Source: Triplophysa rosa
Lineage: Eukaryota > Chordata > Actinopteri > Cypriniformes > Nemacheilidae
Direction: 5' to 3'
DNA length: 64,000 nucleotides
Assembly (NCBI RefSeq): GCF_024868665.1
Contig: NC_079893.1
Span: 10,030,407 to 10,094,406, forward strand
Made by a program: the position numbers and the translations under genes
The notes under the pieces: generated by a model
Databases searched by the model: none
Seen by the model: the letters and a program-made list of their open reading frames with translations, nothing else
Told to the model about the DNA's origin: nothing
Shown here: positions 47,601 through 59,600 of the stretch, in pieces
Layout of the letters: each line of letters opens with the position of its first letter
Position numbering within the stretch: the first letter of the stretch is position 1

Positions 47601-49204
47601 TCACTTTGAACACAAAAATGACACCAGCAGTGAGTGGTGTATTATGTGTGTTATGTTTTGAAGGTCAATTCCAGGTGGAGGTTTGTAACGTGATGTGTGT
47701 GAGACTGAAATTGAGCATATGGAGGGTTCAGCTGGGAGTCCTGCGTGCCATGAGGGTCTTCTATCAGGGGTACGCTTGCACATAATACACAATGATTTTT
47801 GAAAAATTGTTTCTACAATTTCTGATTTTGCAAAGCACCAATTTGTTTACAGCTTTGTCTAGCGAGACAAATCTATATCACTTCCATTTGCATGAAGAGT
47901 GATCTAGACGGTGTAAATAAACAAAAGACCAATTGAAATGGCAATTTTACAATTTTCAAGATTTTTTTATATGTATGCTTTTTAGTTTGTTGCTGTTGGA
48001 TAAAGATCACCAGAATCCTGCGGTTCTTATTGAGATGTTGACAGAGACCTGCACTGCCCTGGCATCACCACTAGGTGGGGAGCGTCTGAAATAACGCATC
48101 TCTCTCTTCATTCAGACTCAGCTAACAAGTTATTCTTTTTATGCCACAGAAAACAAAAGTTACTCGTCTGTAAGAACAGAGGCTTTGGCCGTAGTGGAAC
48201 TTCTTTTGAAGAGGATTGAAGGTGGTGTTTTGCTTACATTCATATGTGATTTAGAAGGACATTTTACAATGTACACTTAATAATGTTTTATTAAGTATTA
48301 ATGTTTTGAGTAAAACTGAATTTTCAGACAATAGCCATTTTCAAATCCAAACAAAAGTATGTACATGAGATAAAGTGATTAAAAAAAGTGATTTTGTTCT
48401 TACTGAAGGGTGCCGTCTTGCCGACCTCACATGACCAGTAGTCAGGCATTTGATCAGCCAAGGACAAAAAAGAAGGAAGACTGCACGCACCCTCGCCCAA
48501 CCCCCCCCCCCCAAAATTACTATGTTACTAATTAAATGTTACATGATTAAAAACCGTTAACTGTTTGCCAAAAAAAATATTTTTCACAGTTTTTCACAAA
48601 TTCTGTCCAGCAATTTTGGAAATGTCAGTTCAAATGTTTATTAGTTTAACGGTCACCTAAACAATATTTCATTAAGTAGGTTGATGCTTTGTGCAAATAT
48701 CTTATGCTAATGTCAAATAAGATGGCATGAACAAATGGCACCCCTTGAGTAGTTTATAGTAGGCCTACTATTCATTTTATTTATAACAAGCGTGTTTGTG
48801 ACGTGGAGAGCCTAGAAAGGATCCTGTTTGCCGGCTATATGATGACTACGCACACATCCCCCACCCCCCCAAATCCGTCGCAAATTAAAATAAATCGAAT
48901 TTATGCAATTTACGCGGGTAATCCCAGCCAGGTAAAAAATACGGATATCCACATTTATACCGAAAAATCACATCCCTGAGTAGTGTCAATTGACAAACAA
49001 TTGAGTTATCTTCAAGGATTGATGATTTTTAAGTTCTGAGGTTTGTACTGTGTTGTGTTTGTAGAAAGCGATCAGTGGGACTGCCTGTCCGAGAGGAGTC
49101 GGCAACAGCTTCAGCGTTCTTTAGCTACCATGGAAACGGACAACCGTCCAGACCTCAAAGAGAAAGCCCAGACAATGAGAAGAAAAATACAAGCCCTGCC
49201 GTAA
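32665..49204 (+). CDS. ECPAS: Proteasome adaptor and scaffold protein ECM29, complete, 49 exons
   Basis: ECM29 is a very large HEAT-repeat protein that binds the 26S proteasome, bridges core and regulatory particles, and links proteasomes to motors and endosomal/ER membranes; it also takes part in proteasome quality control and stress remodelling. The 49 exons join in phase to 1831 aa (human 1845), starting MAAQDELNQLERVF and ending MRRKIQALP. Helical HEAT-type units run over the full length with no catalytic site. Strongly family-like blocks are [76 protein letters not shown] and [13 protein letters not shown] Gly/Ser/Ala/Pro-rich loop is coded by 36456-36633 and an Asp run by 47346-47484. 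The first intron is 727 bp. The 3' end converges on SMC2. All introns follow GT-AG. Confidence 0.97.
34094..34830. repeat. Probable DNA-transposon fragment in ECPAS intron 3
   Basis: It begins TTTAAAGGGGGCATGCAATG in the style of other terminal repeats here, and is more GC-rich than the surrounding intron. It contains a perfect tandem repeat of the 20-mer TCAAGATTGGCTGCGCTGTG at 34348-34387. A matching right terminus was not identified. Confidence 0.4.
35099..35150. repeat. (GT)n microsatellite
   Basis: About 25 GT units with minor interruptions at the right end, in ECPAS intron 4. Confidence 0.9.
35572..36350. mobile_element. Inverted-repeat element with CTATAGACGGTTTCA ends, 779 bp
   Basis: The termini CTATAGACGGTTTCA and TGAAACCGTCTATAG are perfect 15-bp inverted repeats. 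There is no coding capacity. At about 36025-36135 it contains a fragment of a second repeat (GTGACACAGGACAACAAAAC) that recurs in ECPAS at 42475-42700. A shorter relative of the host element lies at 15766-15948. It lies in ECPAS intron 5 and ends 105 bp before exon 6. Confidence 0.7.
38069..38366. mobile_element. hAT-like non-autonomous element, 298 bp
   Basis: The ends TAGGGCTGTCAAACGATGAA and the complement of TAGGGCTGTCAAATGATTAA are inverted repeats. Flanks TATTTTTG and ATTTTCTG could be a decayed 8-bp duplication with one indel. It lies in ECPAS intron 10, 55 bp upstream of exon 11. Confidence 0.75.
39701..44607 (+). CDS. ECPAS: ECPAS exons 18-34
   Basis: Exon coordinates: 39701-39920, 40325-40416, 40522-40656, 40754-40895, 40986-41158, 41282-41383, 41532-41655, 41792-41937, 42017-42071, 42161-42275, 43120-43188, 43280-43397, 43764-43931, 44008-44087, 44175-44280, 44361-44408 and 44489-44607. 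The shortest introns are about 73-80 bp. The intron between 42275 and 43120 holds two repeat fragments. Confidence 0.93.
42475..43016. mobile_element. Two adjacent DNA-element fragments in ECPAS intron 27
   Basis: The stretch 42475-42700 carries TATGTGACCTTGGACCACAA, related to the fragment at about 36025. The stretch 42711-43016 begins TTAAAGGGGTCATATGAC and is the truncated sister of the element at 21573-22131. Open frames on both strands here are these repeats. Confidence 0.65.
43425..43725. mobile_element. Short inverted-repeat element (TTCACCC family) in ECPAS intron 29
   Basis: It begins TTAAAGTGATAGTTCACCCC and carries the standard interior AGAAGATATTTTGAAGAATG. The right terminus is missing after GTAAATGATGACATCATTTT. 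It ends about 40 bp before exon 30. Confidence 0.7.
44690..49204 (+). CDS. ECPAS: ECPAS exons 35-49
   Basis: Exon coordinates: 44690-44840, 44915-44980, 45196-45285, 45364-45430, 45510-45601, 45695-45761, 45847-46038, 46192-46403, 46530-46573, 47029-47221, 47346-47484, 47664-47769, 47986-48074, 48150-48221 and 49065-49204 (stop TAA at 49202-49204). The last intron (48222-49064) contains poly-C runs and unassigned repeat-like sequence. Confidence 0.93.
48222..49064. other. ECPAS last intron, unassigned
   Basis: An 843-bp intron with two poly-C runs (about 48499-48512 and 48864-48870). The middle looks like an eroded transposon, but no terminal repeats or target duplications could be fixed. 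No coding feature is seen. Confidence 0.45.
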
Positions 49205-50030
49205 ACAACCTGCCCACAGCCAAGCTCTCTCCTAAGGGTTGATTCGAGAATCTCTACCATAACTTCTAATAATGTTGTCACACACAAGTACACCTATGCC
49301 ATACTTTTTTTTTTTTTTTAAATACACGGATACATGTTGTTCCTGATGAGAAGTGTGCAGTGGCTGTCACACAGACTTTAGCCTCTGCACATTTAGAGTA
49401 AACCCGTCATGTTGGCTTACAGCCATTTCCAGTTTCACTTTGCCATTTTGAGTTTGTACTTTTATCATTTTAATCTTGAATTGGGACATTTAGATTTGTG
49501 CGTTATGAGAATGCTTTCAGATCTTTCATCTGGGGCTGTCTATTTTGCCAATGTTACTGAAGATGGTTGTGAATCAGAAGTTAAACGTGAAAGTGCTAGT
49601 CTCAGAGATGTATTAGGATCTGGTTTGTATTAAGGCAAGAACAGCACTTCTGCACCAAATACACTGGGTTTTGTGACTACTAGTTTTTTAAGATGTACCC
49701 CTTATTCCTCCGGTTTCCTACCAATTTCTCCCATCCTATAGTGCACATACTTATTAAATCTGTCTATATGGAATTGATCTTTGGCTTTATCTATACAATG
49801 GCTGTTGGAAGAATCACTGAGGACATACTTAAGATTGCATTTTAAAGATGAGAGTTGGTATATTGTATTAAAGGGAAGTTTGTAACATAAACTGAAACCT
49901 CAGACCTGCCTTTGTGTGTTTGCATGTTCATTTTTTTTAACTAAATCATAAATCTTTGGAAGGAGGCATGCTGGGTTCGTATTGTACCCTGTCAATTGTG
50001 CCCCTTAAATAAAGTTGTGCTTTTTTTGTC
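49205..50030 (+). other. ECPAS: ECPAS 3' UTR with poly(A) signal
   Basis: About 800 bp from the stop codon to an AATAAA at 50008-50013, followed by a T/G-rich stretch (GTGCTTTTTTTGTCTTTGTT) that fits a downstream element. The open frame at 49409-49633 is UTR. Confidence 0.7.
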
Positions 50031-50689
50031 TTTGTTAGATATCCATAACAAATGACCAGTGCATTTTTTGTCCCAAAAATGTTGAATTACAGGCTAATAT
50101 ACTGTATATTTAAAAAATGTTAAATTACATTTGCTATGAGAATTTTTATTATTTTGACAGGCCTTGAAAATATTTCCAAGTAATTCCATACCCCAAAACC
50201 CTAAAAAAGCCAAAGTCATGAATGAAATTCAGTCCTTTATACCGTGTCATATACAAGTAAACCATCCAATTACATTTATTGGCAAAATGTCTAAACGCTT
50301 TCATCACAATTTCTCTTCAAATGTTTTAAAATGCCATATGTGCATTTGGGCATGATGGTAATTTCTTAAGTCACTACCATACTTTATTACTAAAAAAGAG
50401 CAAAGACTCCTAGATACATACTACAAACAAATATAATGAAAAGCACTGTACAGAGAGAAAATACACTAAAGTCACATGGCAACTACGAAGTAAAAGCACA
50501 GAAAGGCTGTACGTGTAAAAAAAATTTACAGACCTGTCTGATATGCATTAGCTGAGTGTATGTTTGAAACGCTTCGGCACTGAGCATTTTAAATATGCCA
50601 TTTCATTTGAGCGTACACCTCTAAGTGATTACTGGAAGTAAATATAGCTTCAGTGTGTAATGTATTTGCATGAGTAATTCAGAAAGCGT
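50031..50689 (-). other. SMC2: SMC2 3' UTR and the gap between convergent genes
   Basis: A minus-strand AATAAA lies at 50382-50387, placing the SMC2 cleavage site near 50360. That leaves only about 330 bp between the 3' ends of SMC2 and ECPAS. No other feature is seen. Confidence 0.55.
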
Positions 50690-53600
50690 TTAGCTGGTGA
50701 TTATTTGACGCTGGCGTTTGTCCTTGGCTTTCTGCTGGTTGCGCTGTGCCAAAACTTTCCCCTCGTGCGTCTGAGCCGTGCGCGTTACCGCAGAGATGCC
50801 ATCAACGAACTTGGTCTTGAAGAGCACGTTTGCGTTGGTGAACATTCCGTCTTTTAAAGACACCACCACGAACTGAAAAGTAAAAAAGATGCTTTTGATT
50901 GCTTGCCTGATAAAATACTGTCATGTTGTAACTAAGAATACATGCAGATGGCCTGATTCTAACAAATTACTACCCGATTCTTATGCTTCTGGCATGAACT
51001 TATTTTAAAAATGATATTAAATTGAATTCAAATCAAGTTAAAAACCTATGCATAAAGGTATACTAGATGGTTTACTGCTGCATTATCAAATTATTTGCAT
51101 TTGCATTGCAAACATAGATTTGATCTATACATGATGTAAAAAATATATTTTTTTGTATTAAAAACTTACAAACAATAACTGTGTGAAAGTCAATTATGAG
51201 AAAGTGAAGAAGTATTTTTTATATCTTCTTTTTGTATCTTTCAAATGGTCAAAAACTTGTCCACAAAAAGGGTCAAGCGCTTTGTGTGAAAAGAACAATT
51301 TGATGCAAGAAAAAATATGTTCTAATTTAAACAAACAATTATTTTAAACAATTAGAACAAGAAAATTAAGAATTTTTCTTAAAACATAAAAACTTGACAA
51401 GTGCAGTCCACATAATAAATATGAAGCATTTCTGTATTTTGGGGTATAACCGTTTCATGTTTGGTATGTTAATTTGACAAAAAAAGTTAACTTGGCACAA
51501 GTTAAATGCGTAAATGTAAAAAGAAACTACAATAATTTAAATATTAATGCAGAAAAAGACTTTAATTATATGTGCGTTTTACCTGTGAATGTGTAAAGTG
51601 TGTGCGCAGCATCTGTCCAATGTTTTGCGTGTGCGAGAGATCGAGAGCAGCATCCACTTCATCCAGGATATAAATGGGAGCTGGTTTGAAAAGCAGCATG
51701 GCCAAAATGAGAGAGAGAGCCACCAGAGACCTAAAACACGCACACAAATGCATCAAGCATCAGAATGAGAATAAAGAGGAAAGCACACATACTGGGAAAT
51801 ACTGGCCGAGTCCTGTTTGCTGGCAGAAGATCTGATGCTCTAATGGACCTGTGGCTCAGAATGTTGACCTGGAGAGCTATTAAAACGGCTAAATATCTAA
51901 ATGGCTATTGATTCCAGGATTGTTATGCCACAATTAGCAAGAATACTGACCTTTGCCCCCCGCTGAGCTCTGTCAGGTTCTCTTTCCAGGTGTTCCCTAG
52001 AGCCACCTTAAACTCCAATCCATCCAGGACGCCACACCCCTCGGGCGGAGCCAAACGGGCATTTGCGCCGGGCAGGAGGGTGGAGAATATGGAGCCAAAA
52101 TCCTTGTTTACCTGCAGTGACAGAAATTGTGCTGAACAGGATGCATCACAGATTTTCCTTGTTGTAATTGTACTTGACAATCTAAAAGAATGACAGGGTT
52201 GGTATTTTACCTTTTGCCACGCCACATTGAGCGCCTCGTTCTTTTTCTGGTCCAGCTCTTCAATTGTTTCCAGAATTTTGGCTTTATCGTTCTCAACAAT
52301 CCGCTTCTTTTTTCTAAGATCATTGTACTGAAAAAAGTCAGAGAATATTTAAACCCCTTTTTTGATTCTTGTTGAAAACATTCCATTAGTGTCACTAAAG
52401 ATGTAAAAGGTCATACCCTCTCTTCAGCCTCACTGAGCATGTTCATTGCCCTGCGGTTGACGTTTCTCTCCAGCTTGTCTTTAGTCTCCTCGAGTCTCTT
52501 TAGTCTCTGTCCGGCTTCTTTAGGACTGTTGGTCTTGAAATCATAGGCAGTGTTGGGTTGACCGAAGAGATGCTTCTCAGAGGAGATCCAGTCGTTCTCA
52601 GCTAACATGCGGGCAACCTGAACACAATGATTAGACCCATACATACATAGCACTCGCATTCCTTTAGAACCATAAAGCTTGTGTAAGAGAAAGTGAACGA
52701 GACCACCAGTGCACTCACTTTGGCTGTGGCATCAGCGCTGTCTTTCTTGTGTTTGCTTATGTTGTGCTCCAGCTCTTTGATTTTGAGCTGGGCGTCGTTG
52801 TTTTGTTCTCGGAGGCGGTTGGCTTCTCCAGTTTTTCCTTTGATCTCTCTCTCCTGTCCCAGAATCACCTCCTTCCGCATGGACAACTGCTCCTGCGCGA
52901 CACGCACTGCCTCCTATACACACGTCATGTAAAAAATTCAAGGATACGTGTAAGCACAACTCAACAAATACAACAGCAAAAAAGCTAATGAACATGCATT
53001 GACTATTTCTTGAATATACCGATAGCTCCGCCCCAAATGCATGCCATTGTTTGACAGTGACATTGTTGCACTGTCCAGTTTATGCTTTATTTTGCCATTT
53101 TCACAGCATGGAAATCTTTTTATGGCACATGTATAAAAGGTAAAATTATTTCTGCACCTTATTGGCCGAAACATGTGTTGTCATGGTGTCGATCTGCTCC
53201 TGTACGGCTTTGATGGCCTCATCGATAGCCTGAATCTGCTGCTCATATCCAGCCTGTTCTCTCTTAAGCTCCTCCAACTCCAGGGCTACTGCATCTGCCT
53301 CCTAGAGAGATGCACTTATTTAATGTACACTACAACATTTTGTAGTATTAACTATAGTAATTGGATACATTGTAGCAAACACTGTAGTGTACTTTAATAT
53401 CTACTATCGTAAGACTCAAAAGGAATGTCTAGGAATTCTAGTAAAATGTACTGTAGTAAATACTAAAGTACACTAGAATTTTTTTACGTGCGTACTAATT
53501 CAAATGTGCGACAAATTTCATTTATTCAGCAATCTTTATAAAGGGAAATGATAGGCTTACTTAAAAACGTAAAACGAAAACGGCCAGTAGGTGGCAGCAA

Positions 53601-56600
53601 TTTTTTACTGAGTCAGTGAATCATTCAACCAATTAGTTCAAAACGGCTGATTCGTAAGAACGAAGCAAGTGTCTTGAGGAATGACTCCCTGAATCATTAT
53701 CTCACTAGAGATTCATTTAGGAAAGAAACACCGCAAAAATGTAGATGTAAGTGTTCAAATAAATGTTAATGCGCATGCGCTACCGTTAAAAAAATAGAGT
53801 GACATCGCGGGTATTTTGACGCTTTATCATCGCGATGCTACCGTAGTGCCGATACACTGTGCAACCCTATTAGTTTTGAGCGTTGCTTAGTGCAATTGAC
53901 TCTCTGAAAGTACATTATCTTTTCGAGGACTGGAAATAACTATTTTCCTGTTAGTTCTCAGATATTCCCAGGGGCCTGGTTTTATTCAGTCATACAGTAC
54001 CTGCTGTTTCTCTTTCAGTCTCTTGTTGAAGGCGTCCGCTTTGCTCTTGGCCTGGTTGAGTTTCTGCTGCGCTGCCTTCAGTTCTTTCTCTCGCTCAGCT
54101 TCTGCGTTCTTCATCTTGTTCTCCAGAACTTTGTACTTCTCTTCTGCCTTACTCTGAACCTCCTTTGTCTTCACTAGCGTTTCCTCCGATTCCTCTATAA
54201 AAACACGTGACCCGGATGTTAAAGAACATCATTAAATCTCCAATACTTCATACTGTGCAGAAAAAAGTATGCACCAATGGTCTTGCGCAGGTTCTCCAGT
54301 TCCTCCTGCTGTTTGTGGAAGGAGCTCTGCTGAAGTTTGGTCTCCAGGATCCGAGCCTCCTCGTTCTTCAGGTCCAGCTGCTGCTTCAGCTGACGGTACC
54401 TTACAGAAGACAAAAAAACACTTTGGCCTGCCATCTCATTTTCTTTGATCTGATTGGTCAGTGAGGATTTAAAGGGATACTTCACCCAAAAATGAACATT
54501 CTGTCATCGTTTACTTACCTTCGAATTGTTCTAAATCTGTATAAATCTGTTCTGATGAACACAGAGAAAGATATTTGGAATAATGCTTATAACCAGTGTT
54601 GGGTGTAACTAGTTACAAAGTAATTTGTTACTGTAATTTAGTTACTTTTCCTTAGGAAAAAGTAAAGTAAGGGATTACTCTTATTTTTTCTGTCATTTAA
54701 TTACAGTTACTTCTGATGTAATTGAACTAAATACTGTGTAATATATTCAATAGTGGAAATGACATCAAAAGTCTAACTTTAAAATGTATGCTTTAATGTA
54801 TCTTTCTCACATTTGTATACTTTGATCAGTTAATACGAATAATTTATGTAGTTATTTATTTGAATGAATTAAATAAGACGTTTCATGTCTATCCCTGAAT
54901 CAATTCTAATCACGGTTGATATAGGATATAGAAAGTAATTAGTAATAAGTAATGAAATACTTTTTGGAGAGAGTAATTTGTACAGTAATCTAATTACACT
55001 ATTGAATATGTAATTAGTAACTAGTAATTAATTACTTTTTCAGAGTAACTTACCCAACACTGCTTATAACCAATCAGATCTTGCCCCCCATTGACTCCCA
55101 TAGTAGGAAAAATTACTTTATAATCTTTCTGTTGTTGAGCACAAAAGAAGACATTTTGAAGAATGTAGGACAGCACACAGTTCTGGGGCACTTTTGACTA
55201 CTATTGTATTTTTTCCTACTATGGTAGTCAATGGGGAAAAAATCTGTCTGGTTATAAGCATTCCTCCAAATATCTTTCTCTTTCTGTATAAATTTATACA
55301 GATTTGGAACAACTCGGAGGTGAGTAAATGATGACAGAATTGTCATTTTGGCTGAAGTATCCCTTTAAGCAGATCGCTGATTGGACAGTGACTCACTTCT
55401 CAGCTGTTCCCTTGAGGCCACTGAGCTCAGACTCCACAGCGGTGAGTTCAGACTCTTTAGCTCTCAGACTGTCCTGAACGTCCTTCACCTCGGCCAGCTT
55501 TGACAGGACCGAGGCTGTCTGAGCACGTGCACCTAGACACAAAAAACAGTTTCTCACATCATAATTCTACAATTAAAGTATTTTTTAAGTTTATTTAAGT
55601 AACTATAATTTGAAGTAACGTGTCTTTAAAATTTGATAACGTTCGTGTATTTCATGCACAAACCTCCAGTCAGCGTTCCCTGCGGGTCGAACACGTCTCC
55701 TCCAAGCGTGACTGTCTTTGTGCTCACACCTTTTTCAAAGGCAACTCTTTTAGCATTGTCCAAACTGTCACACACCAGCGTAGTGCCAAACACATACTCC
55801 ATGGCCTTCCTCAGCTCTGACTCATAACCTACCAATGACAGAGCTGTGTGTACGTTATCTGCTCCAACCTGCAATACAAAATAAACTGTTTAGCTTTCAT
55901 AAGAAAAAAAAATCTTAAGATCAATGATGCTTCTTTAGCAGGTACCTCACCAGGTTTTTAGCAGTGCGCACTACGTTGTCATTGAGGGTACGGGCTGAGA
56001 TCTTGTTCAGAGGAATGATGGTGTATCTGCGTTTCAGTTCACCCTTTTCCAGAAGCTTCTTTCCAGTAACCTGCCGACAGTTTTGGTGTTAAGCCAAAGT
56101 ATAAATTCGCTACACCGTAACATAAATAGTTAAGGATGAGATCTGTGGGATAATGTTTTGCAAAGAAAGCCTCACCTCGTTGTCAACCACAACGTTATAG
56201 AGTCGACCACCAGCTACCACCTCCAGAGCTGTAGCGTTTGACACGTCAGTCACGCTGAAGAGATTCGCCACCAAACCCTTCACCTTACTGCTGTCCCAGC
56301 CCCTCTCTGGGTCCCTGTAAAACACGAACATCATTGAATTAATGTTATGTTTATCTAAATGAAGTGTATATAGAGTCAAATGGATTCTTACTTATATTCA
56401 AAGCGCAGGTTGGGGAACTGGCCCATGAGGGACTCGTATGATTCTCTGAGCCGAGCGACATCACGAGAAAACTGCCTCTTCCGCTCCAGTAGACCCTCCT
56501 CTCGCCCATCTGAGCATACATATTAACACAAATGCGTTACAACAAAACCATTCTAACAGGAATCTTGGCACTGAAGTGAAATGACCTGTTTGCTTACAAT

Positions 56601-59600
56601 AACTATACATTCAATGATTACATCTTTTAATTGGTGTACCCTGTACCATAAATTCAATCAACATCTTTAAAATATTGTTTAACTGAATAGAAAAAAAATA
56701 ACTACAGGTGTGTCTATTATAAAAGACTATATAAAGGCCAAGGCTTATAGATAGATTTACTTTTAGAAGTCCACCAATTCATTCTCTTTTTTAGTTCAAG
56801 ATAAGAACAAACGACACTGCACCAAATTCCGTTACAAGCACATTTAAAGGGACATTTCTGGCAAAAATGAAAATTATTTTATTTTTACTCACCCTAACGT
56901 ACATTCAAAACCTGTATGACTTCCCACTGTACAATACTATCTTGTAGTACCATTGTATGCATGCAAAACCACTGAGATGTTTCCCAAAATATCGTCTTTT
57001 GTGTTCCACAGAACAAATAATTCATAAACAACACGAGTGAATAAATGACAGACTTAATTCTTGCGTGAACTATGACCTTAATCTGATCTCATTCAGTACC
57101 TTCATAGTTAAGTTTCTTCATTTCAGCCTGTAGCTTGTCAATGTTCTTTTTCACGCCCCCAAATGTGTCCTGGTCCTTTTTGTAACCACCGTCCATCTTC
57201 TTGACCTGAGCCTGCTTAGTCTTCAGCTCTTGCTGAGCATGTTTCAGTTTCATTTGAGCCTAAGAGAGCAGAAGACAAAGATATATTTACTACTACATAC
57301 TATTAAAACACAGATACTGTAGAAACATGAACAGTTGTTAAGTCGCATACAGCAGGACACCTCTTGCACCTGAAAGTAATCGAAAAATAGATCACACCTG
57401 GGGAGATATTTTAGTGTCAGGTAAAAACAGGACTGTATCGGACTTGAAAACTTATAATCGGATCACTCACCAGAATACACCTAAAAGGAACAGTTCACCC
57501 GAAAACGAAAGTTCTGTTTTCATTTACTCGCCCTTGAGTTGTTCCAAATCTGTATAAATGTCTTTGTTCTGATGAACACAGAGAAAGATATTTGGAAGAA
57601 TGCTTCCAAACAGAACCAAACAGTTCTTGGTCACCATTGACTATCATAGTAGAAAGAATTGCTTTATAATTTTCTTTGTTCTGTTGAACACAAAATATAT
57701 TTAGAAGAATGTAGGACAGCAAACAGTTCTGGGGCACTTTTGACTACCATTAAAAATTTTCCTACTATGGTAGTCAATGGTGACCAAAACTGTTTGGTTA
57801 CAAGAATTCTTCCAAAATATTTTTCTCTGTGTTCATCGGAACAAAGAATTTTATAGATTTGGAACAACTTGAGGGTGAGTAAATGACAGAATGTTTATTT
57901 TTGGGTGAACTGTCCCTTTAAATACCATGTATACACAGCCTGTTGATTTTGGTTTGCACTAAAAAAAAAAAAATCACCTGTTTGGCCTCAGTTTCAGCTT
58001 TGCTCATGTCATTCTTGCAGGTCATCATCTGCTCATTAAGCGTGGCCTCGACTCCATCCTCATTGGCTGAAAGGCCAGCTGACACCGCCTTAAAATGCTG
58101 TTGGGCCACCTCCAATGCTTCTGCATCTTTCTGCCCCTCCTCCTGAACCACCTTCAGCTGCTCCACCACCTTAGCAACCTCGGCTTCCTTGGCCGACATC
58201 ATTATCTTATCCTAGTTCAAAGTAAATATTTAAATTATATGATTTTGTATTTAGATTGTACACAGTAACTATGCAATTAAAATTTGCATTGAGAACCATA
58301 CTATTTTATTGGTATTAATACCACTGAACTATGCAGAGAGACAAGATGATATTTCACCCAAAAATAAAAAATCTGTCATCATTTACTCACCCTCTTGTCA
58401 TTTCAAACATATATGACTTCCCTCCTTCCGCAGAAAACAAAAGAAGATATTTTTAAAAAATTGACCCCATTCACTTGCATTGGTTTTGTGTTCATACAAT
58501 AGAAGTGAATATAGGGTCCAGTGCCGTTCGGTTACCAACTTTCTTCAAAATATATTTTGTGTTGTGCGGACAAAAGAACGTCATAAAGGTTTGAAATGAC
58601 AAGAGGGTGAGTAAATGATTAAAGAATTTTCATTTTTGGGTGAACTATCACTAAGTTTTTAGTTTTAAAGGACCCATTGTATGAAAGTCAAATTTTTTCT
58701 GTGTTTAAGTGCTATAATCGGGTCCCCGGTGCATCTAGCAACCCAGAGAACGTGAAAAACAAGATCCAAGTAACTTTGTTTTGGTAAGCCTTTCTCTGCA
58801 AGCATGTGAGAAATCGAGCTGTTCAGATTTCGCTCCTGATGTGATGTAGACGCAGGCTCTTATTATAATATTACCGCCCTTTAATCTACACAATTCCACC
58901 CACGGCGCTGTGTACGTGACGCCATGGCTAAAGTTCGTGGACAACATGCAACATACAGTGTAGTCGCTGCACAGAGTGCTAACCTCAGAAGAAACAGGAG
59001 TGGATTTATTTTATTTCTAGTGGAAATCCCTCAGAAACCATAAGTAAAAACCTGCTTGTTTGCGTGAATCACTTCAAGCCGGAGTGGTTTATCAACCTGG
59101 GACAGTACAAGCTGGATTAGCTTCAAAGTTGTTCCTCAAGAGGGATCGAGACCAACTGAACAAGACAAAGCTGCCCATGTAAGTAATATTTATCAAGTCT
59201 GAATTGACGTACATGTACCGTATAAATAGGAGGATAACGTTAGCATATGATAGCGAAGGGATCTAAGTCAGTCACGGGCTAAATAGAACATTCAAAGCCA
59301 GTGTTAAACTTACTCTATATTTATATGTTATTTGGCAAATGGGCACTTGGAGTTTAGCTGTTAATACATGTGCGTTAATATGTTCAGCTGCGGCAAGCTG
59401 TTTGTTTTGCTAATGAACAGGGACGAACACTGCGGTTAGCTTAGTTTTAAACGTCTCAAATCATTCGTCCTTAGGCTGAAAAATCTGTCACAGCATAACG
59501 TTACTAGTTATGCTCTCACGTTGTGTGTGTAACATTATAACTTGTCAACGACAAGCGCTAAAATCCACGTAATTCCGCTGAGATCTGCAGGTGCACATTC

